Shown: positions 1 through 10,649, counted from the first letter of the stretch. The stretch is DNA of 64,000 nucleotides from Theobroma cacao (GCF_000208745.1 NC_030858.1:33583620-33647619), one strand, 5' to 3'. Notes: generated from the sequence alone by a model not told the origin. A program made the numbers and translations.

Positions 1-1000
1 GCTAAGCCCAAGTTTAGTGACATTAGGCATTGCATGGTTGAATGCACTATCCAATTTAGTAGTATGACCCAAATCAATTGACTATACAAATTTTGCTATT
101 GAGGGATCTGCAAATGATAAAATGTCTTCCAAAAAATGAACATCCCCTAAAATATCAATCTTCTTACTTTCAAGATCATAAATTCTGTATCTTTTCGCCC
201 ATTAGGATACCCAACAAAAACACTTAGTTTAGTACATGGAGCAAACTTGTCACGCGACCTGTTATTTATATGCCCATAACAAAAACATCCAAAGCTTCGT
301 AAATGATTATATGTGGGACTCTTTATAAGTAAAACTTCATATGGAGTTTTATTTTGTAAAACAGTGATTGGCATGTGATTCATTAAGTATGCCACAGTAA
401 GAACACATTCACCCTAAAACAAAATAAGAAGATGAGCTTGAAATCGTAATGCTCATGCAACTTCTAAAAGATGCTTATGCTTTCGATCAACAACTCTATT
501 TGTTACGACGTGCCTGTATAGCTAGATTGACGTTCCATGCCATGATAAAAATAATGAGTCATTAAATCATCATGAGTAAATTCTAAGCCATTGTCTATCC
601 GTATAATTTTAACTCGTAAGTTAAACTGTGTGTAAACCTAATTAATAAATTACAGTAAGTACGTTTTGGTTTCTGACTTGTCTTTCATGAGGAAGACCCA
701 TGTTGCTTGATTGAAATCATCCACTGTGGTTAGAAAATAGTGAGATTCGTGATTTTATTTTGCACAAGCCCAAAATATCATAGTGTACTAAGCTAAAAGC
801 ATGCATAGTCTTATTTGTACTAATGGGAAAAGATAATTGTGTTTGTTTTACCTTACAACAAGTATCACAAAATAAAGACTTTTTGCAACCAAAAGAAATA
901 GATAAATTAGGAATAAGAGGAATGCGATTTATTGGTAGATGCCCTAAGCATCAATGCCATAAACTTGCATTAACTGAATCGCTGGCTATCAACAGCTTCT
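1..1000 (-). pseudogene. Copia-1 integrase fragment
   Basis: The minus-strand translation keeps the copia integrase core in pieces. About 500-800 gives a stretch like the family's LMKDKSET...FNLRVK...DNGLEF, including the second catalytic Asp region, and 147-395 gives the C-terminal part with LINRMP-like LMNHMPITVLQNKTPYEVL and the FGCFCY...FVGYP block. Several in-frame stops separate the pieces, including ones in the region that normally reads PQQNG. It would insert the cDNA copy into chromosomes if intact; here it cannot. The 147-395 segment is the longest open part and runs antisense to nothing else of note. Assignment to copia integrase is secure; lineage is not resolved. Confidence 0.85.
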
Positions 1001-1079
1001 CCCCTGTCATCTACTCTAAGTAATAAAGACCATTCCCCTCTCTACCCACTCCAATCGGCTTCTTCGAGGGTAATTCTTG

Positions 1080-1860
1080 AATCACAAAAAAATCCAACCA
1101 AAAAGTTATTGTTCAATGTAAATCATGTGTCAATTTACTAATAGACAATAAATTGAAATAAGAATCAGAGACCCTAAATACTTGCTGAAGGATTACTCTT
1201 TTTCCAAGAACAACTTGGCCCAAAGCATGAACCTCTATTGTTTCACCATTATGAATTTGTACTAGTGGTATATTGAGTCAAGATACCACATTTCATAAAG
1301 AGTCTACATTATAGGTTATATGATTTGTAGCTCTTGTATCTACAACCCATTTATTGTTTTTCTTACTTGCAAAGTTCAAGGCTACTATGTTTGCAAATGG
1401 GCTACCATTGATCCTACATGACTACCTAGTAAAGCTTGTAACTGCTGATGTTGAGCAAAAGTCAAACCAAGGAATGGCGATCTAACTCCATCCATAGTGT
1501 TAGCATAAACAGCTCTTGAAGACATGCTTGTCGTAACATTGCCGTCCCATTGATTTCCTCAGGAATGCGATTGATCACTATTAGTTTCTTTGTCGCTCCT
1601 TTTTCTAAATTTGTGCCAATCTGGATAATCAATCACCTTGTAACAATATTCTTTGCTATGGTTTGTCTTCCCACAGTGGATTCAAGATGGAAATTGGCCA
1701 TGACTCTTGTCATCATTTTTCTGTCGCAATTCATTTTCTTTAGTAATAGGGCAATAACTTCAATGATGGGTGCACAAGTTGTCGTGATTGAACGTTGCTT
1801 TTCTTCCTATGTTGTAATTGTGTAAGCTATTCCAAGATTTGGCAATGGGTCAACACTCAA
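1080..1860 (-). pseudogene. Copia-1 zinc knuckle and protease remnant
   Basis: At about 1621-1690 (minus) a CCHC knuckle is visible as HCGK-x-NHSKEYC followed by YKVIDYPDWHKF, the usual continuation in this family; the codon for the first Cys is a stop (TGA). At about 1290-1380 the retroviral-type aspartic protease reads WVVDTRATNHIT where active members have D-T/S-G-A, so the active-site Gly is replaced by Arg. Downstream toward 1080 comes the LLSIS region of the protease/prepol part. These changes, with several stops, mean no functional protease. In the intact element this enzyme cleaves the Gag-Pol polyprotein. Confidence 0.8.
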
Positions 1861-1989
1861 TATTTGTGACCACACAGTTGAATATAGTTCATCAAGTCCC
1901 ATAAAAAAATCAAAAACCTTTTCTTTCTCATGCATAGATTGCAGTCTTTTTGCCATACCATAGGTTTATCCACATTTGCACAACAAGAT

Positions 1990-2500
1990 TTGATTGAAAC
2001 CCTATAACTCACCCCAAATGGTTCTTAATTTACCATAATAGTATGAGATCAAGGATTTTTCTTGTTGTAATAGAGCTATGGTGCGTTTCAACTCGTAGAC
2101 TCTCAACATAATTCTTTGAGTAAATTTTTCTTCCAAATTTACCCATATTTCTCTTGCAATTTCAACATGAGCAGCACTACTTTGAAGCTCCTTAGCAAGT
2201 ACATTTGTAAGCCATGAAAGAACCACTACATTGCATTATATCCATGACTATAAATCCAGAGAATCAACATCTGGTTTTTTTATTGTTCCATCCAGAAAAC
2301 CTACTTTGCTTTTGGAATAGAGCGCGTTCATAAAGCTATGGCTTCACATGAAATAATTATCTCCACTTTCACTGAGAGGGTATGTCACAAAAATCAAGCC
2401 TAAATGATCAGACAAATGCAAGTATTATGGAAAAGTGGCATTAATGAGCTTGCTTTGATTAGCACTCGCACTCGCCATCAATTTTTCAATACTCTGGCCT
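1990..2500 (-). pseudogene. Copia-1 gag N-terminus
   Basis: The minus-strand frame at 2002-2226 encodes MVLSWLTNVLAKELQ followed by AREIWVNLEEKFTQ and LRTIWGEL, the hallmark of the UBN2-like copia gag domain. Upstream (2260-2480) lies the Retrotran_gag_3-like block: HPSDHPGL-like residues, then a region ending KSKVGFLDGTI. Gag would form the particle that packages the element's RNA. Frames change between the two blocks, so the gene is a pseudogene. Its start sits just downstream of the binding-site remnant, as expected. Confidence 0.82.
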
Positions 2501-2558
2501 TTGTCATTGTTTGCATCGTCTCCTGCCACTAAAAAAAAAAAATTAGGGTTTGTAACCT

Positions 2559-2570
2559 GCTTTGATAAAA
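2559..2570 (-). other. Degenerate primer-binding site of Copia-1
   Basis: The reverse complement matches the plant initiator-Met tRNA binding site TGGTATCAGAGC at 9 of 12 positions and is followed by GGTTAC. It lies directly between the gag start and a TG that could be the edge of the lost 5' LTR. Confidence 0.55.
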
Positions 2571-2635
2571 TGAAAAATAGAATGACTCAAATGAATGGAG
2601 TCAAAAAAACCATGCTCTGCATTAACAAGATGAAG

Positions 2636-2679
<44 letters not shown>
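2636..2679. repeat. Compound microsatellite (AC)n(AT)n
   Basis: About 14 AC dinucleotides run into about 8 TA dinucleotides without interruption. It sits in the presumed LTR of Copia-1. Open frames crossing it are low-complexity artefacts. Confidence 0.97.
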
Positions 2680-3149
2680 GCAAAGCTTGCTTGGAGTACA
2701 AGTAAAGCAAATAATATAAAAGAAAGTATTCTAATCTTAAACTTCCTTAGGGTGCAAGTAAAGAAAAAAGGTAACAAGGAAAGATTATATAGAAGAATAA
2801 TCCCCATAAATAAAAAAACCTCCAATAGTTTGTGATTCTACTCGATTGCTAGTTATTTTTTGGAGTGATATGTAGTCCCTTATTTGTTTTGATACTCTTC
2901 TTATTTATTTACTATTGTTGTTTTATAGGCGTTGCAAGGCATATGTTTTTTCATTGTTCTAATTCAAATACTTGAAGTGTGAAGCCCCTAGAGCTATCTA
3001 CATATATAAAATGGACTTTTTTTAGCAAAAAAAAATATGTATAATTGTTATGCATGTTGACACTCAAATGTTATAACTAATCTGTAACTAGTTCTTACTT
3101 GTTCATTTTAGATCAAACCAAGTCTACTTCTTTAGTTCTATTAATAAAA
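2680..3149. other. Unassigned AT-rich interval
   Basis: No coding, RNA or repeat signature is recognisable. It may hold the rest of the Copia-1 LTR and the 3' untranslated end of the neighbouring LINE, but neither boundary is visible. Confidence 0.5.
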
Positions 3150-4480
3150 TTCATTTTGATTGAGAAAAAAAAAGAAATGTTTTGGTTAAATATTAAAAAG
3201 TATCATTTACATAGTCTACATAAGTGGTCTCATTACTATCTTTCCCATCCAAAAAGATCTCATCTCAACTTGATCTCCCATTGCCATGACTCCCATACCC
3301 ATTCACCAAACTCATTAACCACTCTTTTTTTCACTACTAGAGCAAAGATCCTAGGGTATACTGGTTTAAGTTTCGCTCCTTTTATCCATTCATCCTACCA
3401 AAAAGACAAGCTCTCTCTATCCCCTAAGATAACCCCTATCCCCCTTAACTAATGAGTTTCATATTTCTCTATGTCCTAGTGGTCGCACAATGTTTCTCCA
3501 TATCATTGACTGTTTTCAGTTTCCACCTATCTTAGGAATAAGCAACTTAAGGTTTTTCGTTTTCCTTCTCCATAATTACCTTCATCCAAAAGCTTTTCCT
3601 CTTATTTCCAAATCTCCAAATCCACTTGTTTAAGAAGTTCTCATGTTCTTAACTTTTAAATCCACTCATCTTAGCCCTCCATAATCCTTAATGCACTTTT
3701 CCCTCCTTAGGTGAACCACTCCATAAGAATCTCCTCTGTATCCTATCATGTTAGTGTTTGACACTCATGGGCATTCTAAACATAGACATATAAAAAATTA
3801 GTAGAGTTGTTAATACTGACTTAATGAGAGTCACTTTACCTATTATTACAAGCATCCTACTCTTTCTTCCCATTAATCGAGCCTCAAAATTTTCAATCAC
3901 AAGTTTCCTTATTTCTTTCGAGTTTAGCCTCACTCCCAATAGAAGCCTTAGGTATTTTGATGGAAACCTCTCCATTTTGCATTTAATCTTATTAGCCTAT
4001 ACAATCCCATTCTCTTTTCAATCACTACTTCAAAAAGGCTACTCTTCTGAAAGTTGATTTTAACCCCAAGATCAATTGAAAGCACTTTAAGACCCTTTTT
4101 GTACACTATAATGACTCTCACTCAAGCTTACACATGATCATTGTGTCATCGGTGAATTGAAGATTTGAGATTGACAAAGCATTTTGACCTATCTTTATCC
4201 CCTTACATTCACAAAGCCTTACCATTTCACTCATTATAATACTAAAAGCCTCCACCACACAATTGAATAGTAGTGGTGATAACGGGCATCCTTGTCTTAA
4301 ACTTTTCCTCATTCTTAATTGTCTTGTTGGCATTTCATTTATCAAAACCGACACTCTGGCTATGGCTACACATGCCTTAACCCAACTCTTCCACTTATCG
4401 TATAAGGTTGGCTTTACTTGTTTAACTTTACTTCTTGTTCTTGTGATTATTTTTGGAAGGGCATTTTTTTTAAAGGCGAT
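3150..4480 (-). mobile_element. LINE-A: truncated L1-type retrotransposon
   Basis: On the minus strand, 4354-4118 encodes the reverse-transcriptase palm: RQGCPLSPLLFNCVVEAFS, then LQFTDDTMI, where FADD has become FTDD. The frame at 3975-3751 gives KYLRLLLGVRLNSK and GKVTLIKSVL, the thumb-like region after the catalytic core. About 3440-3240 gives FW-x-DEWIKGAKL-x-PVYPRIFAL, the segment before the zf-RVT domain. So only the C-terminal half of ORF2 survives. It ends on the 5' side near 4480, as 5'-truncated LINEs do. Stops and frame changes show it is inactive. LINE-B next door repeats the RT region, so this is a separate copy and not a broken part of it. Confidence 0.83.
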
Positions 4481-4769
4481 AATAGGTATATATTACTAAC
4501 TAAATCAAAATATCACTTTACAAAAAGAGTGAGACAGAGCAATGGCTAACGAAAACAATGCTAAAAGGCTTTAAAGCATGAAAAGAGATAGGTTCATGCC
4601 TATAAAAAAGACATTTCCTGATTTTCTAGATGTTGGACAACCCCACACTTGTGCAAGAGAAATCAATAGCCAAAAAAGAAAAGAGCCACAAGTACCTGTT
4701 GCATTAAAAATAAAAAATGGCAGCCATGTTCGCTAAAAATAGAAAAGAAAACTAGAAACAAGTTATTGA
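4481..4769. other. Interval between the two LINE copies
   Basis: AT-rich sequence with no coding signature. It probably includes the 3' untranslated region of LINE-B, but no poly(A)-type tail (T-run on the plus strand) or target duplication could be defined. Confidence 0.5.
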
Positions 4770-4799
4770 TCATCACCAATAACCCACAGTAGATTGTTA

Positions 4800-5340
4800 G
4801 GTTTTGCAACACCCTCATTAGCCTAGTTATCTATAGCATTGTTACCAGATCTCAATATATGCTTAATCTCCCACCCCGTTACCTTGTCAAGAAGTTTGAG
4901 AATTTGAATGACAAGTGATTTAACCTTCCATGGAACTTTCATTGTGTTTCGAATCCATTGTACAATGTTGTTAGCATTGCATTAAATGAGGAGAGTATGT
5001 GTGGAATTCCATCTTGAGGATGCATAAATCAGTACTACCTCAATTATTGCAAGAAGTTTAACTTTGCTAGCATAAAAGGTTTCAATTGCTTTACAAAATA
5101 AGGCAAGAGTGTAGTCATTTGTGTTTCTCAAGATGCCTTTTATTCTAGAGTTCCGCGAACCACCCCTAGAAGCACTATCAATGTTGAACTTAAGCACTCT
5201 TTTTTGTGGTCTAGTCCATTCCTCCATTTGTTTAGGAATTTTGGACTTTTGTGGAGTATTGCCTTCATTAGGGAACCGAGCAAGATCTCTAATGGAATAA
5301 TTATGATTTGTCCATTTGGCCTTCATCCACCAAGCCACAC
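4800..5340 (-). pseudogene. LINE-B RNase H domain
   Basis: The minus frame 5338-4982 carries RPQKRVLKFNIDSASRGG, matching the plant RVT_3-type RNase H start (KFN-x-DGS-x-G) with the first catalytic Asp kept. It continues with GILRN and VKLLAIIEV, where the family has AELLAIREAL; the catalytic Glu is no longer obvious. The downstream frame gives WEIKHILRSGNNAIDN and ANEG, the C-terminal R-x-x-N-x-x-AD-x-LA-like block with a stop inside. In intact elements it may help degrade RNA of the RNA-DNA hybrid. Confidence 0.83.
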
Positions 5341-5399
5341 TAACTTCGATAAGTTCAAAAATTTGGCTACCATCTCAGTTCTTAACCCTAGAAACAACA

Positions 5400-6160
5400 T
5401 CATTTCTTGCAATTCAAATAGCCTAAATTATAACATCCCAAGACATCTTCCAATTCAAATCACTATTTAAAGAAGCAGCGAGTTGAAACAAACTAAGAAA
5501 GCAGACTAGAGGGTCAGAATGAGATACCTTTTCAACGTTCCACATGGCTCCCCATTGTAGCCATAAAAGCCAAACTTTCTCACACATGAAGAAAAGATGA
5601 CTTACAGTCTCCATCTCTCTTTTGCATAAGAGGCACATAGTAGTATTAGGTCTTATACTTCCTTTCTTAACAAGAGTTTTTTTCACTACCAAATGACTTC
5701 TCACAAGATGCTAGTAAAACACCTTAATTTTACAAAGGGCCAGATGAGACCAAATCAACTTCCAATGGTTTACATGAAGAGCGCTAGAAAACATCACATT
5801 ATAGCAAAAAGATTTGGAGGAGTATTCACCTTTAAGGCTCCACTTCTTTACATGTTTATCTTGGAAATCTCTACCAAGTACTTGCTCCTCAATTAAGTTT
5901 TTGAAGTTTTCCCATTTTCACTTTCCCAACCGAAGACTCTTTTTTGAAACTCCACTTTTTAGGTCTATTCATTGCTAATTTTCCCTTGCTTCTTAATTGC
6001 CGAACCAAAAATTCTTGGAAACGTGATATGAAGGATACCTCTTTCAATCCATGACCCATCCCAAAAGCTTATTCTACTACCATTACCTAGCGATAACAAC
6101 ATACCATCCTCAATGAAGTTATTATAATCATATCTCCTATTAAATGGTTTCACAATGTTT
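5400..6160 (-). pseudogene. LINE-B zf-RVT region
   Basis: The minus frame 5704-5423 shows VKKGSIRPNTTMCLLC-x-REMETVSHLFFMC, the C-x2-C...H-x4-C pattern of the zinc-binding domain that follows plant non-LTR reverse transcriptases. The upstream frame 6153-5965 shows LSLGNGSRISFWDGSWIERG and ITFPRIFG, the conserved block before the finger. The zinc ligands are preserved, but the two pieces are in different frames with stops between them. Confidence 0.83.
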
Positions 6161-6299
6161 TTCCATATTCAAGAAGCCTTATTTCTACTACCAAGGCTCG
6201 ATAAAGACAATCATGATCTAAATTAAGCTTTTCATCTACAATGCGCCTTCAGAAACTATTCAGTTCATTGCCATAACACCATAGCCATTTGTTGAAGAA

Positions 6300-7860
6300 G
6301 GCTTTATTTGTCAAACCAAGTTCAACCAACCCAAGGCTTCTAAGATCCTAATTGTTAAATACTGTATCCCAATTAACATGGTGAAGTTTTCTAATCAAAT
6401 TTGGGCATCCCCATAAGAATATTTTTTAGATACTTTTAATGGTATTTCTTATCTTCACTGGCAAATGAAAAAGTGACATATAGAACAATGGCATACTACT
6501 CATGACAGACCTCAACAAAGTAATAAGCTTGCCCATGGATAAGATTTTAACCTTCCAAGTTGCAAGCCTAGTTTCTAACTTCCGGACAATAGGCTACGAT
6601 ATATTTATTGAGCCCAAAATAACCCCCAAAGGAAGTTGAAGGTAGTTTATAGGGAGCTTACCAAGTTTGCATCCCACCAAGTTAACCCATTAGCTGGCAA
6701 GTTGTTGATCAACACCCACCACATACAAGTAGCTATTCTTAAAATTAATTTTTAGCCCAAAAACCACCTGAAAGCATCTAAGCAATCTTTTAATATTAAA
6801 AAGATACAGAGGATTTTGGTCATAGAGAATTACTACGTTGTCAGAATATTGAAGGTAAGAAACACTGGTGCTAGTTGAGCCAACTTCCACTCCCATAATG
6901 AGTTGAATGTCCTTGGCTTTGTACATGAAAGCACTAAAGGCTTCCATAACAAGATTAAAAAGCATGAGAGAGAGCAGCTAGCCTTGTCTTAGTCTTTTCC
7001 CCATTTGCACTTCCCTTGTAGTTGAGCCATTAACAAGAATTGAAATTAAGGTTGTCGAGATACAAGACTTAACCTACATGTGCCATTTGTCATCAAAAAC
7101 CATAATTTGCATGATTAAATCTACGAATTCTCGAGAATGCTGTCAAAGGCCTTTTCAAATTCAACCTTAAGAAAAATACCCCCTTTACCATTTTTCTTCT
7201 TGAAATCAATCATCTCATTAGCAATAAAAGCATAGTCAATTAATGGTCTACTCTGAATGAAGGCAAATTGGTTAATGCCAACAACTTCATAAATTACCTT
7301 CCTTAGTCACAAAGCAGGAGCTTTGGAAATGATCTTGTGAAGACATCCCACTAAGCTTATCAGCTTATAATCGTTGAAAGTAATAAGGTTTGCACACTTG
7401 GGAATCAAGGTGATGAAGGAGGTGTTGACCCATTTTTTCATGATTCCCATTTGTTGGAAATCATAAATGAACTTCATCACATCATCTTTAATGACTTGCC
7501 ACTAACTTTTAAAGAAGCTAAAATTAAAATCGTCGAAACTCGGAGCTTTGTTACCAACACAAGAATTGATAGCATCTCAAATTTCAATCTCCATGATGGA
7601 AGTTCAAGGGAGGATGCAGATTAGGTCTTTAATTTACACATCTACAGTTAAGTTCTTTAAGCCTTACCACTGTCTTACACGTATAATATTTTCCAAAATG
7701 ACTAGCAACCACATCTTTGAGCTCTTTAACAGAGGCAGAATTGTGAAAGTACCTCATATTATAATTACCATTAAATTATTATTTGAATCGGGATTTTTGG
7801 TGCCATGCCTTCTCTTCAACGCGTAAAAGATTCCAAAACACCCCTTTCAATTTTGCCAAT
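6300..7860 (-). pseudogene. LINE-B reverse transcriptase
   Basis: From about 7560 downward the minus strand reads GNKAPSFDDFNFSFFK, then SFITLIPK, YKLISLVGCLHKIISK, NQFAFIQSRPLIDYAFIANE and KVEFEKAFDS, matching successive RT motifs (family forms: KAPGPDGF, LIPK, RPISL, QSAF, DFEKAYD). The frame 6965-6690 holds MLFNLVMEAFS and SYLQYSDNVVI, where the catalytic FADD has become YSDN. One catalytic Asp is lost and the chain is shifted several times, so it is inactive. In a live LINE it copies RNA at the nicked target. Confidence 0.88.
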
Positions 7861-7899
7861 TCCTCCCTTTTTTCAAAACCAATGGCCCCATGCTGAATT

Positions 7900-8385
7900 T
7901 CACTTTTGAGTTGGTGGATTTCTAACTCAAGATGCTTAATTTTTTCGCCCGTGTTACCGAAAACACTTTGCTACCATTTTCTTATGCTCTATTTTGTGCC
8001 CCTTATCCGATGCCAAATAGATGCATTTTTTCTACGCAAGCTCACAGATCCTTGCCAAGCTTCAACAAACATATCATTGCAAGTCTCTTCTTTAAACCAA
8101 TAATTAAAGAAACGAAAAGGCTTTAGATCCCAATCGAATCCTCCAAACACAACATCACTGGGTTATGGTATGAGATGGATTCCGTGAGGCACTTTTGCAT
8201 TAAGTTCGAATAGCATTCAAAAATTTCTACTGCTACCAAGAAGCAGTTCAATCTACTAAAAAAGATACCCTCTCTACACCTATTATAGGTAAAGTTCCCC
8301 CTAATAGGATCCTCCAACTAATCCTTAAGCTCCCTAAGGTGTCTAACACCACTAAATTCACTAAGGTATTTTTATCCTTGATTAG
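7900..8385 (-). pseudogene. LINE-B AP endonuclease C-terminus
   Basis: The minus frame 8317-8123 reads LEDPIRGNFTYNRCREG, then SRLNCFLVAVE and ESISYHNPVMLCL, equivalent to the family's DLPL-x-GG-x-FTW-x-N, RLDRFLVS and SDH-x-PI-x-L blocks. The catalytic His of SDHxP is kept as YHNP, but the preceding Asp has become Tyr. A short extension upstream (to about 8380) matches the preceding helix (F-S-G-x-R-H-L-R-E-L-K-D). The N-terminal half with the Asn and Glu active-site residues is absent. Confidence 0.8.
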
Positions 8386-8618
8386 AGCTACGCAGGATTT
8401 ATTTTCTTATTTAGTCACAAACACCTCCTTTAAAGGAGTGGGTACCACCAAGTATTTTTCTCTCCTATTCACAGGCGTACTCGCTCTCACTGGCCTAGCG
8501 ACCCTACCACGTCTACCTCGCCCCCCTACGGGGTGTGTGCCCTTGGCCTATTAGTCATCTCAGTAAGGGCATCTTGCTCCCCTACTTGTCTTAAGGTGGC
8601 CCGTGTCTTAGGTGGCAT
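8386..8618 (-). pseudogene. Gypsy-1 gag N-terminus
   Basis: The frame opens at 8618 with MPPKTRATLRQVGEQDALTE and then a basic, Arg/Gly-rich stretch, typical of the variable N-terminus of gypsy gag proteins. A stop occurs after about 30 codons where the Arg-rich run begins, and the sequence then continues in other frames until the LINE junction. No zinc knuckle is reached. The start was chosen because it lies about 200 bases downstream of the primer-binding site and gives the typical MPP beginning. Confidence 0.65.
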
Positions 8619-8815
8619 TCTTACCTAGACAAGAGTAAACACCTATCATTAACAACAGTTAAAGAGATAAAGTGGTTTCTAAGATTGAGAATCTATGCGG
8701 TCCTTTGATCGTAAAATGTGCTGCGATTCACACTTCACAACCGAAGTTCCCACATAATTTCCCGACATTCCGCTGGACCAACAAATGGAAGCCCTAGGAC
8801 CTAGACAAACCTAGA

Positions 8816-8827
8816 GCTCTGATACCA
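8816..8827 (-). other. Primer-binding site of Gypsy-1 (initiator Met tRNA)
   Basis: Reverse complement is TGGTATCAGAGC, an exact match to the 12 bases complementary to the 3' end of plant initiator-Met tRNA. It lies 4 bases inside the LTR edge, which fixes the element's orientation. Confidence 0.93.
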
Positions 8828-9484
8828 ACTTTGTCACGACCCAATTTCCCGGGCCATGACCGGCGCATGAGCTCAATGAGCATAGCTCACTAAGCCCAAG
8901 CAAGCCGATCCATTTACCTTTACTTAACAAATTTATCATATCATGCATACACACACACCTTTTTCTGGGTGTGAACATAGCCAAAACATAATGACATTAT
9001 CGATAATAATATACATGCACTATACCAGTCATGTATTTAGCAATTTACATTGCATACACATATTCACATTGTTAGATTGTATACACAATACAAAATGACC
9101 CATGACTTCCAGCGGAGACATTTACAATAAAAGGAATTACTATCGAATGCTAGACACATACCCAGGAGATGCACTACGGGGACTCCTCGATCTAGGGTCC
9201 AATAGTCACCTGATCTAAAAACATGAATTTTTTTATAAAACGTGAGTACAATACTCAGTGAGTGAACAAAAAGAGAACAAGCATACAATAAGGAATGTTT
9301 CTCGAAATCATGATGCATTCGTTTTCTCAAAACCATGCAATTGTTTTAGCTATTTTAAACCCCTCATGAGTAAATCACTTTACAAAAATCCATGCTCAAC
9401 TATGGTACCAAAGAAATGGGAAATATGGCAAAAACCCACAAGTTAGCAAAATGGACAGAAAGTTTCTCGCTGTAACGAACTTCA

Positions 9485-9502
9485 TTCTCGCTGCAGCGAG
9501 AA
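9485..9502. repeat. Perfect 18-bp palindrome in gypsy LTR
   Basis: TTCTCGCTGCAGCGAGAA reads the same on both strands. Related CTGCAGCGAGAAT motifs occur in the other two LTR copies (near 10872 and near 53691), so it is a shared LTR motif. It could form a hairpin or bind a dimeric factor; no function is known to me. Confidence 0.9.
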
Positions 9503-9740
9503 CCAGAACATCAAGCAAAAAGTCTCTTTTTTCCCTTAAAACAAGTCATCTTGCTAAAATAACAATAGCAACATGTAACACATGTAAACTTCCAAATTTC
9601 AACAAAACAAATGCTTACATATTTGCATTTACAACCATATACCCATCATCAACATGCACACCATCCCATCATCATCATCATGCACATCATCCCATCATCA
9701 TCATCTCATATGCAACGACTTATGCTATTGTCACTAGGGG

Positions 9741-10156
9741 GTGGGAGATCACGAAGCATCCCCCCCTTCACTCGACAAGAGGTGCACTTCACTCCGGATC
9801 ATGAAGCAACGGAGCAATCCCTTCCCTCCACTTCCAAGCTTCCCCCCCTTCACTCGGTAAGAGGTACACTTCACTCCGGATCACGAAGCAACGGAGCAGT
9901 CCCTTCCCTCATCTTCCAAGCTTCCCCCCCTTCACTCGGCAAGAGGTGCACTTCACTCCGGATCACGAAGCAACGGAGCAGTCCCTTCCTTCCTCTTCTA
10001 AGCTCTTGGGCGGAGAGGTGGGAGATCATGGAGCATCCCCCCCTTCGCTACGAAGGCAACAACGGCTTAAGCATCCCCCCTTCACTCGACAAGAGGTGCA
10101 CTTCACTTCGGATCACGAAGCAACGGAGCAATCCTTTCCCTCCTCTTCCAAGCTTC
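9741..10156. repeat. GC-rich 80-bp minisatellite inside Gypsy-1 LTR
   Basis: Four copies of an approximately 80-base unit share the core TTCACTCG-x-x-AAGAGGT-x-CACTTCACT followed by GGATCA-x-GAAGCAACGGAGCA. Cores begin near 9768, 9848, 9928 and 10081. A flanking GGTGGGAGATCA segment occurs at about 9741 and 10017, suggesting a higher-order unit of about 275 bases. Long open frames here (for example 9611-10294) arise from the repeat and encode no recognisable protein. Confidence 0.92.
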
Positions 10157-10312
10157 CGAGGTAAAAAAATTATGATTTTACCCCTATACTCTGAAATGTA
10201 CCGGAATCAAATTATTTCTATTTTTCAACCTCAAATAACACTAACATTGATCAATATTAACCAAATAAGGCAAAAAAACTCATTTTTTAATTGAGCTTGA
10301 CAGGGTCTCACA

Positions 10313-10649
10313 GACTTGCTCAAGATGAAGGCAGAAAGCAGAAACTAGAAAGGGTAGTCAACAGAAACCAGATCGAGCGAGACTAAAGATCGGACGCTGA
10401 CAGACGACAGTCAGTAGAAACCAGAAAGGGAGAGAGACGAGAGTGGAGAGTGGAGAACTAGAGATGAGAGATTAGGAGTCACGGGAAAGGACAGCAAAAA
10501 TTAGAAAGAGGAAGTGGGGATTTAGGTTTAGGAATTTTTTTAGGTAAAATTTCAAAAATACTCTTTGGTTAGTTCGATTAGATATTTTTCTAATCGAAAC
10601 CGAATCGAAGTAATTACACTAACCGAATTACTTTAACCAAATTAACCGA
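10313..10649. other. Purine-rich interval between inverted LTRs
   Basis: The first 200 bases are rich in AGA/GAGA and CAGAAA words; the last 100 contain an imperfect inverted repeat of AACCGAA and TTCGGTT-like words typical of hAT or MITE ends. No open frame or clear boundary is visible. The 5' end of the plus-strand LTR is missing here. Confidence 0.45.

Larger units (their letters stand above)
1..2570 (-). mobile_element. Copia-1: 5' half of a decayed Ty1/copia retrotransposon
   Basis: Read on the minus strand, the order is primer-binding-site remnant (2559-2570), gag (about 2500-1990), zinc knuckle (about 1690-1620), protease (about 1380-1290) and integrase (about 960 to the left edge). 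This is the Ty1/copia order, where integrase precedes reverse transcriptase; reverse transcriptase would lie beyond base 1. Frames are broken by many stops and shifts, so the copy is dead. A 5' LTR should lie at 2571 and higher, where a TG begins directly beside the binding-site remnant, but I could not find its other end. The gag begins with the copia-type N-terminal domain (Retrotran_gag_3-like) and continues into a UBN2-like domain. Confidence 0.88.
4770..8385 (-). mobile_element. LINE-B: nearly complete ORF2 of an L1-type LINE
   Basis: Minus-strand order from high to low coordinates: end of the AP endonuclease (8385-7900), reverse transcriptase (7860-6300), zf-RVT region (6160-5400) and RNase H (5340-4800). 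This is the ORF2 order of plant L1-like LINEs. ORF1 and the N-terminal part of the endonuclease are missing; the sequence stops at about 8385, where gypsy gag leader sequence begins. Frames are broken throughout. Either the copy was 5'-truncated on insertion or the gypsy element plus a deletion removed its 5' end. Confidence 0.88.
8386..10312 (-). mobile_element. Gypsy-1: 5' end of a Ty3/gypsy element (LTR, PBS, gag start)
   Basis: On the minus strand a long LTR (10312-8832) begins TGTGAGACCC and ends GGGTCGTGACA. After a 4-base spacer comes a perfect 12-base initiator-Met primer-binding site (8827-8816), then a leader of about 200 bases and a gag start at 8618. The element stops abruptly near 8386 against LINE-B. 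Protease, RT and integrase are absent, so it is truncated by deletion. The LTR family is related to the plus-strand LTRs at 10650-11535 and 51105-54355. The lineage may be the Tekay/Del chromovirus type given the long LTRs and the Pro/Arg-rich gag start, but this is inference. Confidence 0.85.
8832..10312 (-). repeat. Gypsy-1 5' LTR
   Basis: A 1481-base LTR, TGTGAGACCC...GGGTCGTGACA on the minus strand. It contains a perfect 18-base palindrome (9485-9502), CAT-rich microsatellite sequence (about 9660-9706) and a GC-rich minisatellite (9741-10156). The first 500 bases on the plus strand are clearly homologous, in inverted orientation, to 11040-11535. Confidence 0.85.

Noticed and set aside
3099..3452. 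117-codon plus-strand frame
   Set aside because: Antisense to the LINE-A region; the minus strand carries LINE motifs while this frame has none.
8339..8554. 71-codon plus-strand frame
   Set aside because: Antisense to the gypsy gag start, which is supported by the LTR and primer-binding site.
9611..10294. 227-codon open frame
   Set aside because: It crosses the LTR minisatellite; the peptide repeats the 80-bp unit and matches no known domain.
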